64,000 nt of DNA from Pleomorphomonas sp. NRK KF1 (lineage in GTDB: Bacteria > Pseudomonadota > Alphaproteobacteria > Rhizobiales > Pleomorphomonadaceae): the NCBI RefSeq assembly GCF_023721755.1, contig NZ_JAMDLH010000007.1, positions 1-64,000 on the forward strand. The letters run 5' to 3'. The notes under the pieces were generated by a model. That model searched no databases, was not told the origin of the DNA, and saw only the letters and a list, made by a program, of their open reading frames with translations. Below are positions 35,691-44,310 of this stretch, piece after piece. Positions within the stretch are counted from its first letter, which is position 1. Every line of letters begins with the position of its first letter. A program made the translations under genes and the position numbers.

Positions 35691-35746
35691 CCTCCTTTCG
35701 GTTGGGCCGGGCCGTCCCGGACTTGGAACTCACCCCTGTGGGTGAG
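35691..35746 (-). promoter_or_regulatory. Candidate guanidine-II (mini-ykkC) riboswitch of sugE
   Basis: Read on the minus strand: hairpin 1 CTCACCC-ACAG-GGGTGAG (35746-35729), an eight-base linker, hairpin 2 CCGGG-ACGG-CCCGG (35720-35707), then the AAAGGAGG ribosome site (35698-35691) and the sugE ATG. Guanidine-II RNAs consist of two small hairpins with ACGR loops close to the ribosome site of sugE-type genes. The second loop fits exactly; the first (ACAG) lacks the conserved G, so it may be degenerate. Confidence 0.5.
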
Positions 35747-35809
35747 GGAGGGCGTGGCCTCGGGGCGAAAATGGGTCGTCGGCCGGTTGCCGTCAAGCGG
35801 CGGTCGCCG

Positions 35810-36163
35810 TTACTTCGACAGGAGGACGGCCCGGCCGATCAGCTTGCCGGACGGCAGGTGGTGGATCTCGATCACCTTGCCCTCGGGGCCTTCGATGGTC
35901 AGCGACAGGCGGTCGCCGTCGACGTCGGTGGCGACGACGGTGCCGGGCGTCGCCACCTCGACCAGGGTCTGGAACGGCGTGCCGGCCGGCGCTGCGCCGT
36001 CGCCGCTTTTGGCGACGCGAAAGGCGATGGCGACGAAGACGGCGATCAGGCCGATGCCGAGCGTGCCGGCGGCGATCAGCATCATGGTCTTGAGGCGGGC
36101 CTGCACCCGGGCGATGGCCGGATCGAGCGGCGCCTCGCGTTCGTCGTCGGTCGGGTCTGCCAT
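35810..36163 (-). CDS. Conserved hypothetical single-span protein
   Basis: 117-residue protein. An acidic N-terminus (MADPTDDEREAPLDP) is followed by one membrane span (about 28-48, MLIAAGTLGIGLIAVFVAIAF) and a small beta-rich periplasmic domain ending HHLPSGKLIGRAVLLSK. Similar short proteins occur next to rluD genes in Rhizobiales; function unknown. AAGGAAAG lies before the ATG at 36163. It diverges from the pseudouridine synthase gene. Confidence 0.75.
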   Translation of the reverse strand: MADPTDDEREAPLDPAIARVQARLKTMMLIAAGTLGIGLIAVFVAIAFRVAKSGDGAAPAGTPFQTLVEVATPGTVVATDVDGDRLSLTIEGPEGKVIEIHHLPSGKLIGRAVLLSK

Positions 36164-36334
36164 GATGCTTTCCTTCAGCGCGGATTTCTGCGATAGGCGG
36201 CATTTAGCGAATCCGGCGCGGTTTGTCGACGCGCCGTCACCATCGGCAACGTTCGGGGCGAATCGACCTTTTGCTCGGGTCCTCCGTCGTCATACGCCCA
36301 CCGGGACGCAAACGGGCGGGTTTCAGGAGTGGTC

Positions 36335-37366
36335 ATGGCCGACGAGGACGATATCGTCTCGGAAGACGACGCCGGTGGGGCGCGGGCGGCCGTCATCGAG
36401 GCGGTGGCGAAGACGCGGTTCGACAAGTTGGTGGCCGAGGCCTTCCCCGACATCAGCCGGTCGCGCCTGAAGGCGCTGATCGAGGCGGGCGCCGTGGCCG
36501 TCGATGGCACCGTCGTCACCGACGCCGCCCGTAAGATGTCCGGCAGCCTGGCGCTCACCGTTCTGGTGCCGCCGGCCGAGGATGCCGAGCCGCAGGGCGA
36601 GAGCATTCCGCTCGACGTGGTCTATGAGGACGACGAACTGATCGTCATCGACAAGCCGGCCGGTCTCGTGGTGCATCCGGCGGCGGGCAACTGGACGGGC
36701 ACGCTGGTCAACGCCCTGATCGCCCATTGCGGCGACAGCCTGTCGGGCATCGGCGGCGTCCGGCGGCCGGGCATCGTCCATCGGCTCGACAAGGACACCA
36801 CGGGTTTGATGGTGGTGGCCAAGACCGATCGGTCGCACGCCGGCCTTGCTGCGCAGTTTGCCGATCATGGCCGCACCGGTCCGCTGGAGCGCGGCTATCT
36901 GGCGCTCGTCTGGGGCAGCCCCGAGCCGTTTCGCGGCACCATTGAGGCGCCGCTCGGCCGCTCGTCGTCCGATCGCACCAAGATGGCCATCGTCAAGGGC
37001 AGTGGCGGCAAGGAAGCGATCACCCACTACGAGGTGGTCGAGCGCTTTCCGGCCGAATCGGGGCGCGGCGCCATTGCCTCGCTCGTCGAGTGCCATCTCG
37101 AAACGGGACGGACTCATCAGATCCGCGTGCACCTGACGGCGGCAGGGCATCCGCTGGTCGGCGATGCGGTGTACGGCTCGCACTTTCTGACCAAGGTCAA
37201 TCGTCTGCCGGAAGCGACAGCGCCGGCAGTCCGGGCCTTCCAAAGGCAGGCGTTGCACGCATTCTTGATCGCTTTCGAGCATCCCGTGACCGGGGAGCTC
37301 CTGAAATTTGAGAGCGGATTGCCGCCGGATATGGCAGACTTGGTGTCGGCGTTTCGGGAACTTTAG
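36335..37366 (+). CDS. Pseudouridine synthase, RluA/RluD family
   Basis: 343-residue enzyme. An S4 RNA-binding domain (about 30-90, FDKLVAEAFPDISRSRLKAL) precedes the catalytic domain, with the nucleophilic Asp in GIVHRLDKDTTGLMVVAKT (about 155) and the ECHLETGRTHQIRVHL motif near 255. The S4 domain and length fit RluD, which modifies 23S rRNA positions 1911, 1915 and 1917; other RluA-type targets are possible. The ATG at 36335 follows CAGGAG; a GTG at 36329 is less likely. rpoH follows after 136 bases. Confidence 0.92.
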   Translation: MADEDDIVSEDDAGGARAAVIEAVAKTRFDKLVAEAFPDISRSRLKALIEAGAVAVDGTVVTDAARKMSGSLALTVLVPPAEDAEPQGESIPLDVVYEDDELIVIDKPAGLVVHPAAGNWTGTLVNALIAHCGDSLSGIGGVRRPGIVHRLDKDTTGLMVVAKTDRSHAGLAAQFADHGRTGPLERGYLALVWGSPEPFRGTIEAPLGRSSSDRTKMAIVKGSGGKEAITHYEVVERFPAESGRGAIASLVECHLETGRTHQIRVHLTAAGHPLVGDAVYGSHFLTKVNRLPEATAPAVRAFQRQALHAFLIAFEHPVTGELLKFESGLPPDMADLVSAFREL

Positions 37367-37502
37367 GCTTTTTCATAGGTTACCCATGAAATCGCCGGGA
37401 TCGTTCCTATATTCGTCTCTCAGTGTGCTTGCTCGGCAAGGCGCTGAAGGGGATGCCGTGTCCGTTCGGGAGCGGTCCCAAGAACGTTAAGGGGGGTGCT
37501 CG

Positions 37503-38399
37503 ATGGCCCGATCCACATTGCCCATGATCGCCGCGGGGGAAGGCGGCCTCAGCCGTTATCTCGACGAGATTCGTCGCTTTCCGATGCTTGAGCCGCAGGA
37601 AGAATACATGCTGGCCAAGCGTTATGCGGACTACGGCGACCGCGACGCCGCCCAGAAGCTCGTCACCTCGCATCTGCGCCTCGTCGCGAAGATCGCCATG
37701 GGCTATCGCGGCTACGGGCTGCCGATCGGTGAAGTTATTTCCGAGGGTAACGTCGGCCTGATGCAGGCGGTCAAGCGCTTCGAGCCCGACAAGGGCTTCC
37801 GTCTCGCGACCTATGCCATGTGGTGGATCAAGGCAGCGATCCAGGAGTACATCCTGCGCTCGTGGTCGCTGGTCAAGATGGGCACGACGGCCAACCAGAA
37901 GCGGTTGTTCTTCAATCTGCGCAAGGCCAAGAGCCAGCTGCAGGCGCTGGGCGACGGCGACCTCAAGCCCGACCAGGTCGAGGCGATCGCCACCAAGCTC
38001 GGCGTGACCCAGGACGACGTCGTGTCCATGAACCGGCGTCTGTCGGGCGACGCTTCGCTCAACTCGCCGCTGCGCTCGGACAGCGAGAGCGGCGAATGGC
38101 AGGACTGGCTCGTCGACGATAGCGACAACCAGGAAACGGTGATGGCCGAGACCGAAGAGCTCGACCAGCGCCGTGCCATGCTGAAGCGGGCGCTTGGCGT
38201 GCTCAACGAGCGTGAGCGCCGCATCTTCGAGGCGCGGCGGCTCGCCGAGGACCCGATGACGCTCGAAGACCTTTCCACCGAGTTCGGCGTCAGCCGCGAG
38301 CGAGTCCGGCAGATCGAGGTGCGCGCCTTCGAGAAGGTGCAGGAGGCCGTCAAGGCCCAGGCCCGCGAGCAAGTCCCCGCCGTCGTCGACGCCGGTTGA
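37503..38399 (+). CDS. rpoH: RNA polymerase heat-shock sigma factor RpoH (sigma-32)
   Basis: 298-residue sigma factor. Region 2 (LVTSHLRLVAKIAMGYRGYG, RLATYAMWWIKAAIQEYILR) binds the -10 element. QKRLFFNLRKAK is the RpoH box that separates it from sigma-70 and sigma-28. Region 4 (EDLSTEFGVSRERVRQIEVRA) reads the -35 element. The ATG at 37503 follows AAGGGGGG. A CCTATATT sequence at 37406-37413 could be its -10 box. Alphaproteobacteria often have more than one rpoH; which paralogue this is cannot be told. Confidence 0.95.
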   Translation: MARSTLPMIAAGEGGLSRYLDEIRRFPMLEPQEEYMLAKRYADYGDRDAAQKLVTSHLRLVAKIAMGYRGYGLPIGEVISEGNVGLMQAVKRFEPDKGFRLATYAMWWIKAAIQEYILRSWSLVKMGTTANQKRLFFNLRKAKSQLQALGDGDLKPDQVEAIATKLGVTQDDVVSMNRRLSGDASLNSPLRSDSESGEWQDWLVDDSDNQETVMAETEELDQRRAMLKRALGVLNERERRIFEARRLAEDPMTLEDLSTEFGVSRERVRQIEVRAFEKVQEAVKAQAREQVPAVVDAG

Positions 38400-38647
38400 C
38401 GGAAAGCGGCGCGAACCGGCGCGAAAAGCGCAGCCGGGCTTGCTCGACCGCTTGTTCGCGCCGAGCCTTTGCGCTATAGAGGCGCCCGACCGGGCCATGC
38501 GGTGGACCGGAGACGAGCCGCTCGAGGCATCCTCGGGGCGGCTCGTTCCTCTGATGAGCCGCCGCGCGGCCGATACCCAACACCGGGCGCCCCGACAAGG
38601 CCGGCGTCACTGATCGCGTCCTTGCGACGCCCGAAAGGATCGACAAG

Positions 38648-38875
38648 ATGAAGCAGGGCATTCATCCCGACTATCACGACATCAAGGTCGTCATGACCGA
38701 TGGCACCGAGTTCGTCACCCGTTCGTGCTACGGCGCCAAGGATGCGACGCTCAACCTCGACATCGACCCGAAGGTGCATCCGGCCTGGACCGGTGGTCAG
38801 CAGCAGCTGATGGACCGCGGTGGCCGTCTGTCGCGCTTCAACACCAAGTTCGGTGGCCTGTTCACCGCCAAGTAA
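38648..38875 (+). CDS. rpmE: 50S ribosomal protein L31
   Basis: 75-residue L31 starting [20 protein letters not shown] and ending [11 protein letters not shown]. Only one Cys (in RSCYGAKD) is present, so it lacks the full zinc-binding set of the zinc-type paralogue. Preceded by AAAGGA and followed at once by a strong terminator. It lies 248 bases after rpoH; that gap holds no supported gene. Confidence 0.97.
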   Translation: MKQGIHPDYHDIKVVMTDGTEFVTRSCYGAKDATLNLDIDPKVHPAWTGGQQQLMDRGGRLSRFNTKFGGLFTAK

Positions 38876-38898
38876 GGCTGGACGACAGGACGAACACG

Positions 38899-38935
38899 AA
38901 AAACCCCGGCGAGTGCTGCTCGCCGGGGTTTTTCT
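38899..38935 (+). terminator. Terminator of rpmE
   Basis: Fifteen-bp perfect stem AAAAACCCCGGCGAG / CTCGCCGGGGTTTTT with loop TGCTG, 24 bases after the stop codon. Likely bidirectional, also serving the convergent rcdA gene. Confidence 0.92.
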
Positions 38936-39010
38936 ATGGATCGCTATAGCCGGACCGAAAGGTATCGGACGAGCCGGCGCCTCCCGACGCCGACGCCCTC
39001 CGGATGGCGG

Positions 39011-39544
39011 TCAGTTGTCGACGCGGCGGGCGCCGAAGGCGCTGGCGAGGCGGTCGAGGTCGCGGGCGACGAGGTTGGCGGTCGGCTCGACGGCGACGTC
39101 GTAGATGGCCTTGTCCATGTGGACGATGCGGCCATGCAGGCGGTCGGTGCGTTCGATGATCGAACGGAGCGTTTCCGGCAGTTCGTTCCAGAGCGGACCG
39201 GACATGACCGGCGGCTGGAAGTCGAGGCGTACCTTGTTCTTCTCGCTGCGGGCCTGCTCGGGCGACATTTCGCCCTCGTTGACGGCGCGCTGCATCAGGA
39301 GCCACGAGGCGATCTGCATCAGGCGGGTGGTGAGGCGCATCGACTCGGTGGAATAGGACAGCGTGGCGGCACGGCTGAGCGTGCGGCTCTCGTTCCGGCC
39401 GTCGCCGTCGAGATAGGCGGCTGTCTCCTCGACGAGCGCCATGCCCTCGCGGAACAACTCACGGAACAGTTCCGAATTGAGCGCGCGTGCGCCGAAGGCG
39501 ATCGCTTCCGTTCCGAAATGGGACTTGCCGGTAAAATCACTCAT
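39011..39544 (-). CDS. rcdA: RcdA/DUF1465 family protease adaptor
   Basis: 177-residue all-helical protein. FREGMALVEETAAYLDG, STESMRLTTRLMQIASWLLMQRA and VNEGEMSPEQ match DUF1465, the family of Caulobacter RcdA. RcdA is an adaptor that, with CpdR, helps ClpXP degrade CtrA and other proteins during the cell cycle. The ATG at 39544 begins MSDFTGKSHF; longer in-frame starts add low-quality sequence. A GTTAACC half-site occurs upstream on its strand at about 39776, 230 bases away. The role here is inferred from the family. Confidence 0.85.
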   Translation of the reverse strand: MSDFTGKSHFGTEAIAFGARALNSELFRELFREGMALVEETAAYLDGDGRNESRTLSRAATLSYSTESMRLTTRLMQIASWLLMQRAVNEGEMSPEQARSEKNKVRLDFQPPVMSGPLWNELPETLRSIIERTDRLHGRIVHMDKAIYDVAVEPTANLVARDLDRLASAFGARRVDN

Positions 39545-40053
39545 CACGCTACCTCTGCACCAGACACTCGGACGATTGGCCCGGCCGGTTTCACGCCCAT
39601 GAGTTGGACCGCGAAAGCGCCGTCGCAAAGGAAAAGCTGGCGGACGCCGTCGCTCTTCCCCGCAATCCCCAAAAGGGAGACTTGAATCCCCTTCCGGAAC
39701 AGTCGTCCGACTTTGCGATGAAGGTCGCAACCGGCATGCCAGGAACGGCAAGGCCCGGCTCGAACGTGAACGAAAGGTTAACGCAAAGCGGGGAGGGAGT
39801 CTCGACAAATCCTGAGGCGCCGCCGATTCGGTCAAAAGGTCGAGGCCCAGGACGCGCGACGATCTCGCTGCGAGGAAGGCCGAAAAAAAAAGGCCGCCAA
39901 GGGCGGCCCTTCGTAAGTTGAACAGGGAGGCGTCAAAAGAGTGACAGGAGCCACTCGTGATCCAACCATACGGATCGAATTCTTGATAAACGAAACTGGT
40001 AAACGGGTCCTTAACAATGAATATTTTTCGATGGCTCCCGTTAGCCATATGTC
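39545..40053. other. Intergenic region between rcdA and the DUF1192 gene
   Basis: 509 bases on the upstream side of rcdA with no supported gene. It holds the rcdA promoter region, the terminator of the DUF1192 gene (39883-39908), and a stretch near 39996-40015 that on the minus strand reads TTAAGGACCCGTTTACC, close to a CtrA box but downstream of DUF1192. Confidence 0.55.
39883..39908 (-). terminator. Terminator of the DUF1192 gene
   Basis: On the minus strand GGCCGCC-CTT-GGCGGCC is followed by nine T residues. It lies about 145 bases after the DUF1192 stop codon. Confidence 0.88.
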
Positions 40054-40245
40054 TCAGAACTTGAACAGGGAGTCGGCGGCGGTGCGAACGTCGTCCTTGA
40101 GGCGCAACGTCTCCTCGATGCGAGCGATCTCGGCGTGCAGGAGGCCGACGCGAGCGCGGAGCTCGGCCACCGAAAGGCGCGACAGATCCTGGCCGACGAC
40201 ATGGGCGGGCGGCGGCGTTTCTGGCCGATCGTCATCGATGGTCAT
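40054..40245 (-). CDS. DUF1192 family small protein
   Basis: 63-residue protein. DLSRLSVAELRARVGLLHAEIARIEETL (written here as the family's helical core, residues about 22-49) predicts a coiled coil like that of other small DUF1192 proteins of Rhizobiales, function unknown. The ATG at 40245 has GGAGGG upstream; an upstream in-frame start at 40302 is rejected for lack of one. It diverges from the quinone oxidoreductase gene. Confidence 0.85.
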   Translation of the reverse strand: MTIDDDRPETPPPAHVVGQDLSRLSVAELRARVGLLHAEIARIEETLRLKDDVRTAADSLFKF

Positions 40246-40386
40246 CTCAACCCTCCTCGTTGTGGCTGAAGGAAGTGAAGGCTCGCCCGGCCGACGTGTC
40301 AAGTCGGCTCAGAGTGGATAGGCTTGCCGGGAGACACTCCGGATCGGCGATTCGCCGCCTGTTCGCACGGGAGAAGGGAGCCCGCA

Positions 40387-41385
40387 ATGACCGTCCTGCC
40401 ATCCGACATGCTGGCGATCGAGATTTCCCGCCCCGGCGGGCCGGAGGTGTTGAGGCCGACGCGCCGCCCCATACCGGCCCTGCCGGCCGATGGCGTGCTG
40501 ATCGCCGTCGAGGCGGCCGGCGTCAACCGGCCCGACGCCTTGCAGCGGCAAGGCGTTTATCCGCCGCCGCCCGGCGCGTCCGATATCCCGGGCCTTGAAG
40601 TGGCGGGCACCGTCGTGGCGGTCGGCGCCGACGTACTCGGTGCGTCCGTCGGCGCCAAGGTGACGGCGCTGGTGACCGGCGGTGGCTATGCCGAATACTG
40701 CGTGGCCCCAGCCGGGAACTGTCTGCCCTGGCCGGATGGCTTCGACGCGGTGCGGTCGGCTGCCTTGCCGGAGACCTTTTTCACCGTCTGGTCCAATGTG
40801 TTCGACCGGGGGCGCCTCGGGCCCGGCGAGAGCTTTCTCGTCCATGGCGGCACGTCCGGCATCGGAACGACGGTGATCCAGCTTGCCCGCGCCTTTGGCG
40901 CGCGCGTCTTCGCGACGGCCGGCAGCGCCGAGAAATGCGAGGCCTGCCGCCTCCTTGGCGCGGAGGTCGCCGTCAACTATCGCGACGAGGACTTCGTCAC
41001 CGTGCTGAAGGCGGCGACGGAGGGGCGGGGCGTCGACGTCATTTTGGACATGGTGGGCGGCGATTATGTCGATCGCAACTATGAGCTGGCTGCCATCGAC
41101 GGCCGCATCGTGCAGATCGCCTTTCTCGGCGGGGCCAAGGCGTCCGCCAACTTCGCCAAGCTGATGCAGAAGAGGCTCGTCCATACCGGCTCGACCCTGC
41201 GGCCGCGCGAGCCGGCCTTCAAGGCGGCAATCGCCGCTTCGCTTCACGACAGAGTATGGCCGCTTCTGGCCTCCGGGACCGTCGCGCCGGTGATCGATCG
41301 CGTGCTGCCGGCCGAGCAGGCGGCGGAGGCGCATGCCTGTCTCGAAGACGATCATATCGGCAAGATCGTGCTGACCTTTGGCTGA
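40387..41385 (+). CDS. NAD(P)H quinone oxidoreductase, PIG3-like zinc-free MDR family
   Basis: 332-residue medium-chain dehydrogenase/reductase. The GroES-like half begins MLAIEISRPGGPEVL, the nucleotide-binding loop is HGGTSGIGTTVIQLARAFGA (about 150-169), and DVILDMVGGDYVDRN and EQAAEAHACLEDDHIGKIVL are typical of PIG3-type quinone reductases. The zinc ligands of alcohol dehydrogenases are absent. The ATG at 40387 follows GGGAG. It lies upstream of trcR in the same direction. Confidence 0.9.
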   Translation: MTVLPSDMLAIEISRPGGPEVLRPTRRPIPALPADGVLIAVEAAGVNRPDALQRQGVYPPPPGASDIPGLEVAGTVVAVGADVLGASVGAKVTALVTGGGYAEYCVAPAGNCLPWPDGFDAVRSAALPETFFTVWSNVFDRGRLGPGESFLVHGGTSGIGTTVIQLARAFGARVFATAGSAEKCEACRLLGAEVAVNYRDEDFVTVLKAATEGRGVDVILDMVGGDYVDRNYELAAIDGRIVQIAFLGGAKASANFAKLMQKRLVHTGSTLRPREPAFKAAIAASLHDRVWPLLASGTVAPVIDRVLPAEQAAEAHACLEDDHIGKIVLTFG

Positions 41386-41411
41386 AGTCCGGTTTTTCCG
41401 GCTTGTTGCGA

Positions 41412-41440
41412 TTGCAGAACAGGGGAGCGATCTGTATATA
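41412..41440 (+). promoter_or_regulatory. Sigma-70 type promoter of trcR
   Basis: TTGCAG (41412-41417) and TATATA (41435-41440) are separated by 17 bases, about 80 bases upstream of the trcR ATG. This is one of the best-formed promoter pairs in the window. Confidence 0.6.
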
Positions 41441-41520
41441 GGTAACCATTCCCCAGTCATCGTGATACGAGACGGAGGGCCGCCGGCGAGAGTCGGTGGA
41501 CCAGCGAAGAGGATTTATCG

Positions 41521-42219
41521 ATGTCGACCCCGTTGATGCCCAAGGCTACCGCCGTTTGGCTGGTCGAGAATACGGCTCTGTCGTTCGACCAGATCGCCGC
41601 CTTCTGCAAGCTGCACGCCCTTGAGGTCAAGGCCATCGCCGACGGCGAGGCGGCCCAGGGCATCAAGGGGCTCGATCCGATCCTGACCGGTCAGCTCAGC
41701 CGCGACGATATCGAGAGGGCCGAGAAGGACCTCTCTATCCGCCTGAAGCTGCTCGACCCCAAGGTGCGTGTGCCCGAGGCCAAGCGCCGTGGTCCGCGCT
41801 ACACGCCGGTGTCGCGCCGCCAGGACCGGCCGAACGCCATTCTCTGGCTGGTGCGCAACCATCCCGAACTCAAGGACGCGCAGATCATGCGCCTCGTCGG
41901 CACCACCAAGACGACGATCGCCCAGATCCGCGACCGGACCCACTGGAACTCCGCCAACCTGACGCCGGCCGACCCGGTGACCCTTGGCCTCTGCTCGCAG
42001 ATCGAGCTGGACATGGAAGTCGAGAAGGCGGGCAAGGCGTCGCCGGAAAAGGTGCTGACGCAGACGCTGCTGCCGGTGGAAGAGACGACGTCTCCCGATG
42101 CGCTCACCGGTTTCCGCGCCCCGTCGCGCGACGACGAGGAGGAGCTCGACGCCGAGGCGGTGTTCGCCAAGCTCAACGCTCTTTCCAGCCCGAAGTCCGA
42201 CGAGGACGACGATCTCTGA
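41521..42219 (+). CDS. trcR: Cell-cycle transcriptional regulator TrcR (DUF1013)
   Basis: 232-residue cytoplasmic protein of the DUF1013 family. The N-terminal part (MPKATAVWLVENTALSFDQI) and the central helix-turn-helix-like segment (RPNAILWLVRNHPELKDAQI, then RLVGTTKTTIAQIRDRTHWN) are strongly conserved across alphaproteobacteria. The C-terminus is an acidic tail. The family is described as a cell-cycle transcription factor. It has its own promoter and a strong terminator, so it is monocistronic. Confidence 0.88.
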   Translation: MSTPLMPKATAVWLVENTALSFDQIAAFCKLHALEVKAIADGEAAQGIKGLDPILTGQLSRDDIERAEKDLSIRLKLLDPKVRVPEAKRRGPRYTPVSRRQDRPNAILWLVRNHPELKDAQIMRLVGTTKTTIAQIRDRTHWNSANLTPADPVTLGLCSQIELDMEVEKAGKASPEKVLTQTLLPVEETTSPDALTGFRAPSRDDEEELDAEAVFAKLNALSSPKSDEDDDL

Positions 42220-42263
42220 AGCCGACGAGGAATGCACGGTCGCTTCGGCGACGTTGGCAAGAC

Positions 42264-42293
42264 AAGGCTCCGGGTTTCCGGGGCCTTTTTTGT
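42264..42293 (+). terminator. Terminator of trcR
   Basis: A ten-bp stem AAGGCTCCGG / CCGGGGCCTT with loop GTTT (one G-U pair), followed by TTTTG. It starts 45 bases after the trcR stop. Confidence 0.9.
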
Positions 42294-42505
42294 TTCCGTC
42301 GGGGCGAACGGGTGCCGGCGGGTTCTTTTCGCCTTCCGTCACTGTTTTGCGCCGGTCGTCACTAGGCGACCCGGCGGGCCGATCCTATGACTTGGATGAG
42401 TCCGTCCGTGCAGGGAGAGGTGCGGATCGGTCGCGCCACCCGGAGGAGGGTGCCGGCGACACCTTCTCTCCTCGCGGAGACCGGGCCGGATCACGGGAGG
42501 GGTAA

Positions 42506-44224
42506 ATGAGACGCAGGGCATTGCTGGCGATCATCGGCGCGGTGATCATGCTGGTCGGCGGGGTGCTGGCCTATTTCACTCAGACGTCGGGCGGCATTCG
42601 GATCGAGGACGTGCGGTTTGTCGGCGAGAAGGGCAACACCATGAGTGCCCTCGTCTACATTCCGCCGACGGCCACGGAAGAGCATCCGGCGCCGGGCATC
42701 CTGGCCGTACACGGCTATTTCAACTCGCGCGAGGCGCAGAGCGGCTTCGCCATCGAATTTGCCCGGCGCGGCTACGTCGTCGTCGCCCTCGACCAGGCCG
42801 GCCATGGCTACAGCGATCCGCCGGCGTTCGGCTACAGCTTCGGCGGCCCGGACGGCCTGCGCTATCTGCGCAGCCTGCCTTTCGTCGACAAGGACAACAT
42901 CGGCCTCGAAGGGCACTCCATGGGAGGGTGGACGGTTCTCGCGGCGGCGGCGGAGATGCCCGATGCCTACAAGGCCGTCGTGCTGGAGGGCTCGTCGACC
43001 GGGGCACCGTTCGCCAAGGAGGGCGATCCGAGCTGGCCGCGCAATCTCGCGGTCGTCTTCTCCAAGTACGACGAGTTCTCGGCCCTCATGTGGGGTAGCC
43101 CCAAGCCCACGGCACTCGGGGCGACGCCCAAGATCCAGGCGGTGTTCGGCGTGCAGGAGCCCATCGAGGTCGGCAGGATCTATGGCGACATCGCCCAGGG
43201 GACGGCGCGTGTCCTCCAGCAGCCGGCCGTTACCCATCCGGGCGATCACATCAGCCACGAGGCGATCGGCTATGCGGTCGACTGGTTCGGCAGGACGCTG
43301 ACCGGCGGCACGGCGCTGCCCACGGACGATCAGATCTGGTTCCACAAGGAGATCGGAACCGGCATGGCGTTGGTGGGCTTCGTGGTGCTGCTGCTCGGCA
43401 TGTTCGACATTCTGCTCGGCCTGCCGGTCTTCGCGTCCCTGCGCTCGGGGAATCCGGCTGCCGCGGCCGTCGAGCCCCAGTCGGGCAAGCGGACCCATGC
43501 GGCCTTCTGGATGACCGTGCTGATCCCGCCGCTCACCTACTATCCGGCCTTCATGCTTGGCGAGGTCATCCTGCCGGCGTCGGCGGTGTTTCGGCAGACG
43601 TTCACCAGCCAGGTCATGACCTGGGCGATCGTCAACCTGATCATCACCCTGGTCCTGTTGCGCTGGGCCCCCAGGTCTTTCGAGCGTCGGGGCGTCATCC
43701 TTCCCTCCCTGCTCATCGCCATCGCCGTTGTCGCCATCGGCTATGTGGCCGTCTGGCTGGCGGATGCGGCGTTCAAGATCGACCTGCGGTTCTGGTTCTT
43801 TGCCCTGAAACTGCCCAGCGTGGCCCAGTTCAAGGCTTTCCTTCTCTACCTGCTGCCGTTCACGGCCTTCTTTGTCGTGTCCTTGCACATGTTGCATCGC
43901 AACTTCAGCTCGCCGGGCATGCCGGCAGCCCGTCACTATGCCGTGACGGTTCTGGCGCTTGTCCTCGGCTTCGCCATCCTCGAAGCCGTTCAGTACGGGC
44001 ACCTCTGGCTGACGGGCGAGCTGATCAATCCGATCGCCTCCAACCCGCCGCTGATGCCGCTGTCGACGATCATCGGCCTGAACTTCCTGCCCGTCTTCAC
44101 CGCCGTGGGGTTCATCTCGACCTTCACCTGGCGGCGTACGGGGTCGTCGCTGCCGGGCGCGCTGATCTGTGGCCTGCTGGTGACCTGGTACCTGACGGTG
44201 GGGACGGCGACGCACTTCGCCTGA
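42506..44224 (+). CDS. Alpha/beta hydrolase fused to a polytopic membrane domain
   Basis: 572-residue protein. After a signal-anchor (about 5-25), an alpha/beta hydrolase domain spans about 35-275: ILAVHGYFNSR gives the oxyanion region, GLEGHSMGGWTV the Ser nucleophile elbow (about 139), and the terminal His may be in THPGDHISH (about 247-255). Residues about 285-570 contain about eight hydrophobic spans of no recognised family. The hydrolase should face the periplasm. The ATG at 42506 has GGGAGGGG before it. Substrate unknown; a membrane-linked ester or lipid is one possibility. Confidence 0.78.
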   Translation: MRRRALLAIIGAVIMLVGGVLAYFTQTSGGIRIEDVRFVGEKGNTMSALVYIPPTATEEHPAPGILAVHGYFNSREAQSGFAIEFARRGYVVVALDQAGHGYSDPPAFGYSFGGPDGLRYLRSLPFVDKDNIGLEGHSMGGWTVLAAAAEMPDAYKAVVLEGSSTGAPFAKEGDPSWPRNLAVVFSKYDEFSALMWGSPKPTALGATPKIQAVFGVQEPIEVGRIYGDIAQGTARVLQQPAVTHPGDHISHEAIGYAVDWFGRTLTGGTALPTDDQIWFHKEIGTGMALVGFVVLLLGMFDILLGLPVFASLRSGNPAAAAVEPQSGKRTHAAFWMTVLIPPLTYYPAFMLGEVILPASAVFRQTFTSQVMTWAIVNLIITLVLLRWAPRSFERRGVILPSLLIAIAVVAIGYVAVWLADAAFKIDLRFWFFALKLPSVAQFKAFLLYLLPFTAFFVVSLHMLHRNFSSPGMPAARHYAVTVLALVLGFAILEAVQYGHLWLTGELINPIASNPPLMPLSTIIGLNFLPVFTAVGFISTFTWRRTGSSLPGALICGLLVTWYLTVGTATHFA

Positions 44225-44244
44225 GCCAACGCGCGTCGATCTTC

Positions 44245-44273
44245 AAGCCGGCGGGGCAACTCGCCGGCTTTTG
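44245..44273 (+). terminator. Terminator of the hydrolase-membrane gene
   Basis: AAGCCGGCG / CGCCGGCTT stem with an eight-base loop, followed by TTGCG, 20 bases after the stop codon. Confidence 0.78.
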
Positions 44274-44310
44274 CGTCTTCACGCGCTTCTGCCTGGAATC
44301 GGGCAGCTAG

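Noticed and set aside
37376-37413. RpoH-dependent promoter in front of rpoH
   Set aside because: CCTATATT is a fair -10 box, but no CTTGAA-like -35 box stands at proper spacing.
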